DNA of 64,000 nt from Deroplatys truncata (GCA_030765065.1 CM060979.1:21047001-21111000); one strand, 5' to 3'. Positions 1-11,807 are shown, counted from the first letter of the stretch. Made by a program: numbers and translations. The notes: generated from the sequence alone by a model not told the origin.

Positions 1-600
1 CAGGCAGACAGCCCACAGAGACACACGGAAGACCCGTGACTCAAAATTAAATTGAGTTTTATTTATGGACGCTCTTTAGCTGCCGTAAATCTACGACACG
101 GGACCACCGGCTTTACTTCCCTTCCTAAGGAAACCATACTAAGGGTTTCTACGTCCGAAGAAATCCATCGCCCTCTGCCAGATTTGAACCCGCGACCTCG
201 GGAACCACTACACCACGGAGGAAGACAGTTTCAGGTTCGAAGACCCGTCTCTCTGGTGCTACCTAGAGAGGATGATGAACAACTCATCGACCAAACAGCC
301 CTCTAGTGCCCACGGGGAATACTCTTTCCTTTGAGCAACCATCCGCGCCAACTGTCCGGCACCGCCATACACCACGAAACCTAGCACACCTGTAAGATGA
401 AAAGGAAACGAAATAAAAGGGAAATGATGGAAAGGAAATCGTGGTAGGTGAGAAACCACGCAAACATACGCCTACCAACCAGAAAAAACCACGAAATCCC
501 CCAAGATCAGAGTGAGCTCTCGACGGGAATCGAACCCAGGATCTCCAATTCCGAGCCTTACACGTTACCGCTCGGTGCGCTAATTGGTATATAGTGCTAT
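1..600 (-). mobile_element. SINE S5, copy a (cut by window start)
   Basis: Read on the minus strand, a tRNA-like head near 600-505 carries a B-box-like GGGTTCGATTCCC. A body follows with pyrimidine-rich stretches and then a tail matching the S5 copy at 62440-62812 over about 370 bases. The element is interrupted by SINE S1a at 34-219, and its tail resumes at 1-33. No reading frame here has protein character. The tRNA origin is inferred from the B-box; the family is unnamed. Confidence 0.6.
34..219 (-). mobile_element. SINE S1, copy a, inserted in S5a
   Basis: On the minus strand it starts with a tRNA-like head containing GGTCGCGGGTTCAAA (B box). Next come the S1 body and a tail ending in ATAAAACTCAATTT. 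The 7-base GGAAGAC at 27-33 and again at 220-226 looks like the target-site duplication, and S5 sequence continues on both sides. Other S1 copies lie at about 26990, 33758, 36310, 36688 and 39345. Confidence 0.7.
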
Positions 601-1438
601 GATAGGCCAGGGCTTATCTGTATGTCTATCTCTCGTCACGATCTTTACTGGGCTGCAACAAAATGCGTAGCGTGCGGATTTAAAATTTGATTGCACCACT
701 AGTGACTGATGAACAGTAAATGGGCGCGAACATTCAGTAATAGAACACGATAATTAGAAAGTCAACTTTGTCATGTAAAATGTGTATAACTTATTCGTGT
801 TCTATGGCTGCGATATATAAGTTTCCCTTTTTTATGACAGTTTTTGTTTATAGGCTTGAAGCGTAAAATATGGGCTAGAAATATATACATATCCTAGGAA
901 GAGGTGTTCTTTGCTTTAATACGTGTTTATTGTGGCACCAGGAAGAATTTCAGCAAGTGTAAAAGAAAGAAGCAGTACTACCAGGTCTTCAAGGATTCTT
1001 ATAAAACGGAATTCCCATTTTATTTTACATGTAATGCTTGTACATTTACTGCGCTGATCATTTTACACACTCTAAATTTCATGTGATCGAAAATGATTAC
1101 GCTTTGCTGGACGAGGGGATGGTTCACGGGGTTCAGTTTCAGGAAGTTGGCAAGCATGATACCTACCAATCCGCAGTTTAATTCTCTTGATCGGTGAGCA
1201 CGTGCATGAGCAGAATCTAAAAGTTACACATGCGTAAATAACTCACATTAGTGGAATAGATATTGATTTCATGTCAATGTAATCAAATCAGTAATAATTT
1301 AATAAACAAGGCTTTCGAAACCGATCATACATAAACGTGGCCATTAGCTGTATTAGATATCACGTAAATAGAGCTAGTGGCAGAGAAGACAGCGGTTCAA
1401 AATAGTGTTTTCTAATGCGGAACAAAATTATAGTGACT
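601..1438. other. AT-rich stretch with nothing recognised
   Basis: No protein-like frame, TIR, SINE head or tandem repeat was seen. The 60-residue frame at 904-1086 has no family resemblance and is probably chance. Confidence 0.5.
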
Positions 1439-1610
1439 GCCTCCGTTGTCGAGTGGTCAACGAGCTGATTTCTCATCCGGAGGTTAGGGTTCGATTCCCG
1501 GCTGGTGAGTGGGTTATTCCTTCCCTTCTATAGAGTCTGGATGTGAGAGTGAACGTGCGTTAAAAAACAATAAAAACTTACTGTAACCTAACCTAATAAT
1601 TCAAAGAGTA
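1439..1610 (+). mobile_element. SINE S4, copy a
   Basis: A tRNA-like head has an A-box-like GTCGAGTGGTCAACGAGC and a B-box GGTTCGATTCCC. A short body and an A-rich tail follow. A related, opposite-strand copy sits at 52735-52820. The two TTAGG-type units in the tail (CCTAACCTAA) are too few to be telomeric. Confidence 0.6.
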
Positions 1611-2405
1611 AAAACAACATCGAACAACAATGAAACCGAGCACGGTCCTAGTTTCACAACAAAATAAAATGCAGTGCATATGGGACGATACATGCTACAA
1701 ATGCAAATTATTTCATATGTCTTTTAAAAGGACAGTAATGCATTAAATTTTTATTTTAGGGATTAAAGGACTTTACTTTTCATATTTTCTACAGAACAGG
1801 GTAATAGAATTGTAAATACATTGAAAAGACTCTAGAAGAGGAAGAAGAAGGTGTATGTTCTGCACAGTTCTTAGATGTTGCCCAAGGCGTCGATAATAGT
1901 CGTGCAATTAATAACTAATTATGTCATTAGTCGTGGCATAATAGTCATTTCATCACGTGGTACATTGACAACATCTTTAATTATTGATAAATAAACAGAG
2001 AAGAAGATGTGAGGTGGGCACCGGGAAACCAAAGTGGGACAGCAGTCAGCGCTACGTAAGCAACTGGATTGCAACCCTCGGCCATACTCTACCTTATTAA
2101 TTTGGCTTTCAAGAACGCTGCGAAAATGAAAGCTTAGACGCTTAGCAACACCTGAAGTAAAGCATAAAATAATTGGAATTTTAAAAATTCATATTCGAGG
2201 CCAGCGTTGCTTGGAATGAAGCTTTCATCACTCGCGAGAGTAAGCGATTCTTTTCGCATGTATAAAGTGGAGATGCTAAATCAGGATATCTTGATTCTTA
2301 TAAAGTTGGCGTACAATATCATCGGTGTGATAATGCATGGTAATAAGAGTTTGTCAGAATTGAATATTACATTCACATGCATTCGAATGACAAACCGAGT
2401 GAGGT
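1611..2405. other. AT-rich spacer, nothing recognised
   Basis: Mostly AT-rich sequence without protein-like frames. A GAAGAGGAAGAAGAAGG run near 1835 is the only simple sequence. The long frame starting at 2207 only gains length by running into the GC-rich retroposon block that follows. Confidence 0.45.
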
Positions 2406-3130
2406 GTGCGACTCGCATTCGGGCATTCGCCCACTTTGACCCATGGTTTTTCGTGGCTTCTCCGGGGTTGGCAGGGGAGTGCTGTGGTGGCTTCTTCTCT
2501 ACCACGATTTCTTTCCCTTCATTTCCCTTTTTCCGTTTCCTTCTCATGTTTCAGAAGGGGAGGGGGGTTCCGACCTCTTCAGCTGCCGTGGTGCGGGCGC
2601 TGCGTACCCTGAGCACTCGACGGGCCGAACATTCCAACCCCTCCCGGAAGAGGCTGTTCGGATTGGGTTGGACTCGGCGGGGCAGTGGTTCCCGATACCC
2701 ATGGGAGATTGGGTACGCTTGGCTGGTTTATCCAGGCGGGGTTGGAGACGCCCCGATGATCTCCGTCACCAACTGGTGACGGCATGCTAGATTGCTGTCG
2801 GCCCTACCAAGGCTACTATTGGTAATCGCCCCTGTGGGGATGACGCGTGTAAGTGGCGTAATATCCACTTCCATCCTCGCGTAAGCGAAGTGACCTTTTT
2901 AGACTCTAGGTATTGACCTCATGGGAAACCCCACGGTGTAAACCCTAGGTTTTTGAAGGGGGGCTTGGGCTATGCTCTTGCCTGGTAGACCTCGCACGAC
3001 CTGTGCTTCTAGGTTTCGTGGCTTATGGCGGTGCCGGAGGACAGATGGCGCGGATAATACGTGCTCAATGGACACCGGCAGTGGAGCGAGTCTGCGAGCT
3101 TGGAATGTTAGGGACTTCCGTGCGTCTCTG
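2406..3130 (+). mobile_element. GC-rich retroposon block, S5-related (copy b)
   Basis: The first about 130 bases (CGCCCACT...CCACGATTTC...CATTTCCC) match the S5 copies on the other strand, and 3005-3055 matches the S5 segment seen near 340-370. Between them is about 450 bases of GC-rich sequence not present in S5a. It could be a longer S5 master or the 5' end of a LINE that S5 derives from. Overlapping frames on both strands reflect high GC, not coding; no reverse transcriptase is visible. Confidence 0.45.
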
Positions 3131-3261
3131 TGACCTGTTCTGCCTACGTTGAATCTCCTATACCTACACATTTAGAAGACAAATCTCGTTTAGATTCTGA
3201 AGAACCACAGGGTTTACTCGAACGTAATAGAAAATGTACGACAATAACACAACACGAAAAA
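3131..3261. other. short spacer
   Basis: Unassigned sequence between the GC-rich block and the first family A piece. Confidence 0.4.
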
Positions 3262-3494
3262 AAGCCCATGCGTTGCATTCAATTGACTTTCTGCACTCGC
3301 TCTTCTACAAATTAATTCCACAAAAGCTTGTTCTTCTATCTACTTCTTGTTAATCGAGATACACTTTCACTAGACACATCGTTGTAGGTATGAACACAGT
3401 ACGCTAAAGCGTCAGATTTTTAAAAACCGAATCTCTATGTGATGCTCCTTGCTGGACCACGAGAAAAAATGAATAGCGACCTAACACTTGAAAA
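3262..3494 (-). mobile_element. Family A piece A1 (right-end part)
   Basis: Reading along the plus strand it begins GCATTCAATTGACTTTC, which is the reverse complement of the family's right end. It continues through the TTAATCGAGAT and GTAGGTA segments and stops where A2 begins. Old subfamily type. Confidence 0.7.
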
Positions 3495-4034
3495 ACATGC
3501 GATGTTGCATTCACATGACTTTATCTACTCTTCTACAAACTATTTTGACAAAAGTTTACCCTTTTGTTTACTACTTGTTAATCGAGATTTACACATTTCG
3601 TTGTAGGTATAAGAAGATATAAGCTAAAGCGATAATACGATTTTTAAAAATCTGATCGTTATGGGATGGCTTCGAAATGCTATTCTCTTTGCATGACCTG
3701 GAGAATAAAACGAGTGGCGAATTCCCACTGGAAAAGAATAACAAAAAATATCTTCGAAATGGTTAACGCCACGAACATTTTTATTTGACATAAGTTTAGG
3801 CTTTAACATTTGTGTGCGACTAGCAAGAATTTATTTCTTAAGGTTTACTAAAGTCATTCAGAATAAAGAGCACTTTACAGGCCCTTCCTATAAAATTAGA
3901 GATGTACATTTTATCTATCATGCAAATACCTTGATGAAAATCGTTTGGGCTATTTTTGAGAAAATAATGGAAAATGCTCCATGTATAGAGAAGTTTGGAA
4001 TTTATTGGAAAACCTTCATGTCACATCCTAGGTA

Positions 4035-5031
4035 GACGCTGATGCAGTAATTTGTATCACAAATTATTTAAATGTAAAGAATGAATATGCATTTTTGTGT
4101 GACATTGATTTGAGATGTTTGTTGATTGTAATTATTGTTGGGAAGTAAGTTTATACTGCCTTACTGAAACTGACAATAATAGCGTGTAATAATGCAGCGA
4201 GGGGGTGAGCTGTTTATCATTATTGGAAACGAGAAGTTACGTAATGTTGGCGCGTTTTCCTTTAGAATCTTCTGGAACATTTCCCTAGAACATATGTATT
4301 CATAATTTTCATTGGATATAAAAATAGACGCTAATGTTGGCGCGTTTTATTAGCCAATTGCAGCTCAGTTATAATCTTTAGGCATATCGGTGTGTAGGTG
4401 TATAAAAGGTAGGTTAGAGGTAAAGACCCCGTCAGTTCGTCGAAAATATTTGTACGCACACGTCGGATATCAATTTGCAGCTTACGCGTAACAGAGTTAT
4501 GAAAAATCTTAAATGTTGTAAAGTTAATTATACAAAAAGTTGAAGTACGCGAATTAAGAATTATCAGTAATGAAGTTATTATAACAGTTTCAGTTTGGCG
4601 AGTGTCAAGATCAATGTGTAAATGTGATAGTGAATGTGTTCGACAATAAAAGTGTAAAACAAATTCTTTCATCAGTGTTATCTTTGGATAAGAGACTCCC
4701 TTCCGTTTACACAACCTGTATAAAGAGAAGTGCTTGACCAAAAGATCATAGCTAGCCGGAGGACAGTGAACAAAAATTAAATAAAATAACAGTAGCATTC
4801 TTTCAAACAAACACTAATACTGCCGCAAATTGCTAACACCAGATGGAGCTACAAACCTAACAAAGAATCACGTCACAAGATGGCTTCACCACGTTGAGTA
4901 AACACATACACAAATAACATTATAAATTTACCATCGCAAATTGGCTACCACAACGTGGGGCTACAAAAATGTTAAATACAAACAATAAGTAATACCACCG
5001 CAACGCCGAACTTAATTTTTTTGAATTTACG
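4035..5031 (+). mobile_element. LTR-like fossil inside A2
   Basis: About 1 kb of sequence unlike its surroundings. On the plus strand it has a TATA box (TATAAAAG, 4401), an arthropod-type initiator TCAGTT about 31 bases downstream (4432) and AATAAA at 4645. After that comes a leader-like stretch with ACGTGGGGC near 4952, which resembles the primer-binding region that follows the 5' LTR in Ty3/retrovirus-like elements. No gag or pol sequence is present, so at most an LTR plus a short leader remains. Old and non-coding. It could instead be an unrelated promoter-bearing fragment. Confidence 0.35.
4401..4440 (+). promoter_or_regulatory. TATA box plus initiator
   Basis: TATAAAAG and TCAGTT are spaced as in arthropod RNA polymerase II core promoters. 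The setting suggests the promoter of the LTR-like fossil and not of a host gene. Confidence 0.45.
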
Positions 5032-5078
5032 GAGCCTCAAATCTCGGTATCGAAGTTTTGGGTGGTAAAAAAGCGGTT

Positions 5079-5429
5079 ATATGAAACATCTCATGCTTCA
5101 GCTCGGCGCCATGATTGGCCGATGAATGAAACGTAGAAACATTAAAATGTCTGCCAAGAAACAACGTGTCGGTATGTCTCTTTGGCAGACGTCGTTGTAC
5201 TGATTGATTAACTAAGCATCAGCAGTCGTTTGAATGAGTGTTGAACCTTGTCCAACTTGATAATTGTTCACTCTAATAAAAATGTTATTGCCGAAGAAAA
5301 TGTGTCTTTTCTCAGTTATTCCTATAATTCTTACTTAAGTTTTCGCTGTGAAAGAACGCTTAACACTGTTAATCAAGCATTCGCGTTTGAAACCTTGAAA
5401 CATCATCTCTTCATGTAATTTATAAGACA
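5079..5429. other. spacer, nothing recognised
   Basis: AT-rich, no protein-like frame, no repeat shared elsewhere in the window that I could see. Confidence 0.4.
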
Positions 5430-5989
5430 ATAGTATATTATGCAACAAGACTGTAATAGTAGTAATTAAGACGCAAGTGTGTTTATGAAACGAGTGGTAA
5501 CGGATTCCATAATTTTCATACTAGCGTCCTAATTACCATTATAATCAAGTTGCATACGACTGTTTTTGGTCGACCACACTATAATTTGAAAACATTTTGC
5601 CTTCATAATTGTGTGTAATTAAATACTGATCGGATGGCAGCACTGAAGGTAGGACCTTGAGTGTTTTTGCGAGCATTGCAACAGTTGGCAGCACTGTTGA
5701 GTCCACGCCGTATTTATTGATTTTTTTGCAGATAACGTGAAAGCAAAACATATTAAAGCAAAGGAAATGAATTCCATTTATTATAATATTAAAATTACAA
5801 TGAACAGAATTTATTTTGTTTTAAATGCATTTGGACTGCTGCTCTGAAGGTGTTAAAAGGTATAGGCGATAGGGGAGATGCATGCGCCGCCGAGTATGAT
5901 CATAATGAGTTGCTGAAGTATTATGGATTCCATAAAAGTTTAGTTACGTCACATGTATTCATCGTATTATAGTGCGGTCGATCAAAAAG
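5430..5989. mobile_element. TIR element X (XYZ family)
   Basis: It opens with a hairpin-forming module: GACTGTAATAGTAGTAATTA near 5449 is mirrored by TAATTACCATTATAATC near 5531. Then come inverted terminal-type motifs GGTCGACCACACTATAAT (about 5568) and ATTATAGTGCGGTCGATC (about 5967). Its interior matches element Y at 26092-26795 but lacks about 200 bases of it. Non-autonomous. Confidence 0.55.
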
Positions 5990-6187
5990 GATCTTAGGTG
6001 TTACATTCACATGATTTTCTCCATCCATTGTAGTTTTATTTTTATACAGCGTCTACAAACTATTCTTACAAAAGCTTACTTTACTATCGTCTTCTTGTTA
6101 ATCACCATAAGCATTTGCATAAATACTTCATTACACGCCATTTCGTTATAGGTACGCAGTGAACAGCGAGTCAAATGTTTTAAGGAG
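5990..6187 (-). mobile_element. Family A piece A3
   Basis: The right-end segment (reverse of GTGAATGTAACACC-type end) starts immediately after element X and covers about 195 bases, including the ACTATTCTTACAAAAGCTTA stretch. Truncated. Confidence 0.6.
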
Positions 6188-6849
6188 GGGTATAGGTGAG
6201 AATGCATGGTTACAAAGAATTGACAATAACTCCTAAAGTCTTTAATATACTGTAATTACTTTGGTTTTAAATTACTTGGTACAGCATTTGAAAAATAATT
6301 AATTCAGTAATCTTGAAAGTTTGAAACGATTTCCTGGAATACTAAGGTCACCATTGCAAAAATAAAGTAATTTAAGTCTTTTTTTTCGTGTACCTTTTCT
6401 AAAAATCCAAAAAGCAATTCCAATAAAACCTTGTGCTCAAGTTCCTTATGTAGTGATGATAAATCCTGTGCAGCTAAATTTTGATTAAGGTATAAAGTTT
6501 TTTTAATGAAAATTTTTCAGTTTTGCTTTGAAAAAAAACTCCCTTAATTTACTGGTATGTATAATCATAAATAATATTATTTTCAAAATGTCAAAAAACT
6601 GCTGCACAAGACTTTTAGAAGATAATTCCAAGTTTCACAGCTCTGATGTGAGTGGTTTCAGAGAAAAGGTACACTGTTTATGGGAAAATGTAATTTTTTT
6701 AGAAAACAGCGTAGAAGATTTATTTTGCTCTAGAGTTTTATATTTCTTTATCTCCACTAGCTAATGCTGGCCATATCCATAGTCTGCATCCTCCTGCTGC
6801 TGTTTTCTCTTCATTTGCTTCCTCTGTTTAGCTGTCATTTGCGAATTAT
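6188..6849. other. AT-rich spacer, nothing recognised
   Basis: Very A/T-rich. A 78-residue frame at 6528-6764 has no recognisable domain and biased composition. Confidence 0.4.
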
Positions 6850-6903
6850 CTACTGCTTACGAAAGCTTATTTTTCTGTTTACTTCATTTTAATCGAGATG
6901 ATA
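6850..6903 (-). mobile_element. Family A piece A4, next to a MITE
   Basis: About 50 bases (ACGAAAGCTTATTTTTCTG...TTAATCGAGAT) match the family A right-end region. The MITE at 6906 begins exactly where the match stops. Confidence 0.45.
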
Positions 6904-6905
6904 TA

Positions 6906-7252
6906 CAGGGTGGACCATTTAAGTTCAGACTGTACAATATCTCCAAAACTAAGCGTTGTAGAAAAGAAATGTCTTTAATAAAAGTTGCTTTATATTATGA
7001 GGAAAAGTAAATGCTATTAGTATTTTTTTGGAGGACGTTATGGTGGTCATTTTAGGGTCAATTTAATTTTTTAATGGGAACCTACAATTACGGTCAACCC
7101 TAAAATGAGCATCACAACATCCTCCAAATAAGATACGACTAATGACATTTACTTTCCCCCATAATATCAAGCAACTTTTATTCAAGACATTTATTTCTAC
7201 AACGCTTAGTTTTGAAGATAGTGTACAGTCTCAACTTAAATGGTCCACCCTG
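6906..7252. mobile_element. Palindromic foldback MITE, 347 bp
   Basis: Both ends read CAGGGTGGACCATTTAAG when each is read inward, and TA dinucleotides flank them (6904-6905, 7253-7254). The two arms are about 165 bases long and differ only at scattered sites, so nearly the whole element is one inverted repeat with a short centre around 7075. The TA target and CAGGGTG tip fit a Tc1/mariner-superfamily non-autonomous element. No coding capacity. Confidence 0.8.
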
Positions 7253-7439
7253 TATATATAATAGGCAACAAGTGCCATCACATGGAGCTTTTTCCATGAC
7301 TTGTAGCAAACAATGGACACTTTTAGTTTATTTGAAGTTAAACGTGTTGTCAGTCTACTGCCATTAGAATGAAATTAAGTTAAAATGAAAATTTAGCTCA
7401 AAAAATAACATGTTTACAAAACAGGTCTCACACTAGGTT

Positions 7440-8010
7440 CTTGTACCTGCCCCGTTGTCGTCCAGGCACGCCATACCACCGATTATTTAACCTGGGCCCT
7501 CCCCGTCCAAACGCACAGACGAGATAAAGCACTCAGGAGGCCTAGCCACACTCCACCGATAGCATACTTCCACTCGTGAAATAGAGGCTATCTGATGGCA
7601 GAGTGAGGTTCAGCTCCTACCAAAATCAAATCAAATCGACGGCTGGCAGGCTGAGGGCAGCCCGAAGAAGTGTTATATAGTGTACCTACCCTTGCTAGGG
7701 TTTAACCACTGGTAGGTAGGAAAGGGTTTTGCAGGATGGCGGTTGAGACTGAGGTTGTGGGAGTAATAGGAGGTAGCATTGAGCTCCTCGACGACTGCAG
7801 GTCAGGGTGCAACGGCCCTAGTGCGCCACTGGTGGATGATATTATCGAAATTGTTTGGGTTAAATTTTGAATTTACCAAGCAACTCATGGTAGGACTATA
7901 AGGAGTTCAGCTTTTGTTGCTGGTTGGAGTACTCCTTTGTTAAGGGGGGTGCCCTCAAGCCTTGCGGGGAACTCGGTGACGCCTGAAGATAGTAAGTGGA
8001 ATGTCCAAAA
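7440..8010 (+). other. GC-rich retroposon-like block, unclassified
   Basis: A block richer in G/C than its surroundings, with TAGGTAGG and GGTTGAGACTGAGG type segments, resembling LINE 5' regions in composition. There is no long frame, no RT motif and no second copy in this window. The sense strand is a guess. Confidence 0.25.
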
Positions 8011-8282
8011 ATGGCCCGTGAGAATCATCTTATTTCTGTGATATAAAATTTTGCGCCAAGATATTGTGCTACTCCAAAAGTGAAAAGATATACTTAGGTA
8101 ATTGTAAAAGGCTTGAATAGGTTATCTGAGTGAAAAAGAAAGTGATTTTAACAAGGTTTAAATCACATCTTTGTGAACATGACATCGAATGCAATGTCGT
8201 TTATAACATAGTTATTTGTTATTGTTTTTGAAAAATTCCTTCACAAAAAACAACCCTAAATGTTTAAATAAAATTATCACGC

Positions 8283-8860
8283 CATAAGCAAGAAATTATA
8301 TTTTACAGAACTTTCGCGTACATCCTCCCTTATATACTGACCTTGAAATTCCGTAGTTTCTCCCATGGCATCACGGGAAACAACTGAATAGCGACAGCAC
8401 CTTAAAATGATACAAATATTGAAAAATTCAAACCAGTAACAACGGTTTTCTCGGAAATTTCTGATGCCACAAAAATGGGTTTTTGAAATAAATCGTGTTT
8501 TAAAGATGTCTGCATTTTCTGTAGTAAGCTTTTGTTCATCTGTTATGGTTTACCAATAATTCAAAATTATTTCATAATGAAGAGGAGTTTACAAATTATT
8601 CGCAGGAAAATTTGTCATGTAAATGTCTTACTGAGGTAGTGTAATAAAATCCCTTGGGGTCAATTTTGAGAAAATAAAAAAGAAGAGAAGTTTCCAGGTA
8701 AAGGGTAGCTTGGGGTGGTCGGATTTTCTTGAAAATGGAGGTGTTTCATATTTGAAAGACGGTAAAGAAATACCAATGGTTGTATTTAACCGACTTTCCG
8801 TTTCTGAGTTTCGCTGTTCGCAGTTTTGGATTCAGGGAACCGTTGAAATCTTGGTATCGA
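8283..8860 (-). mobile_element. Family A copy A5
   Basis: Covers the family's middle and left parts on the minus strand: ATTTCTGATGCCAC, GGTTTACCA, CCAGGTAAAGGGTAG, TTTGGATTCAGGGA and ATCTTGGTATCGAAT follow in family order. It lacks the right tip and is diverged. Confidence 0.65.
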
Positions 8861-9345
8861 ATATCCCCTCCCCACTCCTCTGCAGCTTCTGTTTGAGCGT
8901 TGTCTTTAAGTATCTTACTGTTTAAGTAATCAAGCATTTAGCATAGGTACAGGAGACCGCTTTAATGAAAAACGGAGAACAAAGAAGTTAGATATTTAAA
9001 GCGTTTGGTTGTTTGTTGCTTGCAGTCTGCTTAAAGGACAGAGCAAATTACTAGAAGTTTTCACTGTGGAGAAGTTGAAGGGCACCCGTACTTGCCAATG
9101 CTTGTTTCTGCACGCCACTACAGCCAAACGAATAATGAATTTCATGCATTATTAATGGTAGTGGAAAGCATTTCTTCATTGCGTTTTCTGTCGTTTAAAT
9201 TGTGACACTAGTGTTCAAAAAGTCCCTATCATTTAAAGCTTTTGTCCTGGATCCTTGCGACTTGAGAAAGCGTTTATATTCACACATGTGGATTATTGAA
9301 TTACCGGAGAATACAGTATGTACCTTTACATGCATACAGATACAT
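8861..9345. other. spacer, nothing recognised
   Basis: No shared repeat or protein-like frame seen. Confidence 0.4.
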
Positions 9346-9800
9346 ATTTTAATAGTATATTACGCAATGAGACTATAATGGTAGTAATTAAAACGCGAGT
9401 ATTATTATTAACCGAGCGAGCGAAGCGTATTATCAAACGAGCGTTTTAATCACCATTATAGTCAAGTTTCATACGACTGTTTATGCTCGACCATGTATCT
9501 AAATTAAAGGTTTCATAAGTATTCGTTTCTGGTTTGAGTGATGTGTTACAATCGTTATTCCTTTATCTATGGTTACAATACAATGACCTTGTAGTACCTG
9601 TGTCAAACAAAGTTGCTAGCGTTGTGAGACGTGCTACGCAGAATAATCGATACTTGCGCTTTCACAATGTTACATGGCCACTTCTGATTGGTCGAAAACC
9701 AATACTTTAATGAACAGGTGTACTTTAATGAGGCCCATTACAGTACTGCTACCAGTCGTATAAATGCTATATTTTGGCATGGTCGAGCATAAAAGGAATT
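9346..9800. mobile_element. TIR element Z (XYZ family)
   Basis: It starts with the same hairpin module as X: GACTATAATGGTAGTAATTA near 9370 mirrored by TAATCACCATTATAGTC near 9448. It then carries inverted motifs ATGCTCGACCATG (about 9484) and CATGGTCGAGCAT (about 9778). The interior differs from X and Y, so only the ends define the family. Confidence 0.5.
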
Positions 9801-10048
9801 TCGCGACTTGGAACTCCTTACAATCGATGAAACTAAGGGTCAGAATATTGTGGTGGCTATATTTTAAGCCTGCAGCGCTGTCAATGACTTTCTCTACTAC
9901 CACGCACCTACTAGGTAGAGAAAGTCCTGCGTTACACTAAAACATTCGATATCCATATTTCACGGGAGATGCATGTTTTGTGGTCCCCTGAATAAGAAAA
10001 CGTTTTTCGAAAACTGCGTATGTAACTGTCTGTTTGTCAACAGCTTAA

Positions 10049-10879
10049 CTAAAAAAAATCTGATGTGCTACACTCACATGACTTTCTCTACTCTTGTACA
10101 AACTATTTTTACAAAGGCTTATTCTCCATATGCTTCATGTTAATCGAGATATCAATCTTATTGCTAATTTTCTTGTAGATGCAAGGGGAACATGGTAGGT
10201 TATAAGCGATAGTCAAATCTTTTAAGCGCTGGTTGCTATGTGGCGCATTCCAATCTCTTTGCATGTCCAGGACATAAACAAAATGAATAACGAATTTGAG
10301 AAAAAGTATAAGTATTGGAAAATTTAAGGGAATAACAAGCAATATCTCGAAAATGGTTCACTCAACTAAAAAAATGTATATGACATAAATTGTGTATTTT
10401 AACGCGATCTACATTTTTTGTGTAGTAACATTTTGTCTATCTCTTATGGTTTACCAGTTATGCAAAAGTCGTTCACAATAAAGAATACTTTTGGAGATAT
10501 TCCCAGGAAATTCAAGATATACATTTTATTTGTCATAAAAATATCTTAAGCATATGATATTTTAATCAAAATCGTTAGAGCCATTTTTGAGAAAATTAAA
10601 TTTTCGAAAAATGTTCCATGTAAAGGGTAATCTGTGGTGGGGGGGTTTTCTTGAAAACCCTCGTGTCGCATCTCTGGAAGATACTGAACCTAAATACCAA
10701 GTTTGGTGTTCATCCGACTGTTCGTTTCTGAGTTATGCTGTTCACACACACGGACATGTTTCTAAAAATGCTTTTTTTGGATTCAGGGAGTCTCAAAACA
10801 TATATTTCCGGTGAAATCTCGGTATCGAATTTTTGGGTGGAATACAATACTTCCCCTACTTACTATACGTAATAGAGAA
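10049..10879 (-). mobile_element. Family A copy A7, inserted in A6
   Basis: Full-length young-subfamily copy. On the plus strand it runs from TCTGATGTGCTACACTCAC to ATAGAGAAAGT, with A-runs of the interrupted A6 on both sides. It defines both element ends. The (CA)n tract (reverse of GT) is near 10743. Confidence 0.8.
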
Positions 10880-11260
10880 AGTAAAAAAGTCGGATAAATA
10901 TCAAATTTGACATTTAAATTTAATATCTTTCGAACTTGTGACACGAAGATTCAAACAAAAGGGGGGGATACACAGCATCCCCTCTCCCAATGTCCTTTGC
11001 ATGGAAAAGTTCTCGTTAATATTTTCTCAAAAATGTCTCCAACGATTTTGATTACATTAGCATATGGTAGGATATTTACATGACAAATAAAATATATGTC
11101 TAGAATTTTCTTGAAATAACCTGTGAAGTCTTCTTCATTCGGAAGGAGTTTTGTATAATTCTGTGTAAATGGTAAGCCATAAGAGATAGACAAATGGTTA
11201 CTTCATAAAAAATGTAGATCTGTATAAAAACACACAATTTATTTCAAATAACTTTTTTTT

Positions 11261-11807
11261 TTACTTTCACTACTACGCATAGTAATTCAATATCGAGATT
11301 TCATCGGAAATACATGTTTTGAGGCCCCTGAAACCAAAAAAACGCACTTTTAGAAAAAGGTCCGTGTGTGTCTGTGAACAGCATAACTCGAAAACGAAAA
11401 ATCGGATAAGTACCAAACTTGGAATTTAGGTTCAATGTCTTTCAAAGTCGCGACACGAACGTTTTCAAGAAAATCCCCCCATCCCAATTACTCTTTACAT
11501 GGAACATTTTTCGAATTTTTTTATTTTTCTCAGAAATGCCTCTAAATGATTTTGATTAAAATATCATATATTTAAGATGTTTTCATGACAAATACAATTT
11601 ATATCTTGAATTACCTGAAAATGTCCCCAAAACTCCTCTTCTTTCTTAATGGCTTTTGTTTAACTGGTAAACCGTAAGAGATAGACACAGTTCTTCTACA
11701 CAAAAAATGTAGACCTCATTAAAACACACAATAATCTATGTCATATACATTTTTTCTTACTTTCTTTCTTTTTGGTCGAGTGAACCATACCCGAGATATT
11801 CTTTTTA
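11261..11807 (+). mobile_element. Family A copy A8 (right part missing)
   Basis: Begins ACTTTCACTACTACGCATAG in a T-run of A6 and follows the family to TGAACCATACCCGAGATATTC. It is cut where A9 begins. Confidence 0.75.

Larger units (their letters stand above)
3497..5078 (-). mobile_element. Family A copy A2, split by a 1-kb insert
   Basis: The right end begins at GTTGCATTCACATGACTTT and the body runs to about 4034. The characteristic left-end segment CTCGGTATCGA...GGGTGG appears at 5032-5078. The intervening 4035-5031 is foreign (LTR-like fossil). A2 follows A1 directly in the same orientation. Confidence 0.65.

Noticed and set aside
1583-1600. TTAGG-type telomere repeat
   Set aside because: Only two units (CCTAACCTAA) within a SINE tail.
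2207-2779. 190-codon open frame
   Set aside because: Its first half is AT-rich spacer and its second half an S5-related GC-rich retroposon block with open frames on both strands; no domain.
4331-4810. 159-codon minus-strand frame
   Set aside because: Lies antisense in the LTR-like fossil, has no domain, and sense-strand TATA, initiator and AATAAA signals explain the sequence better.
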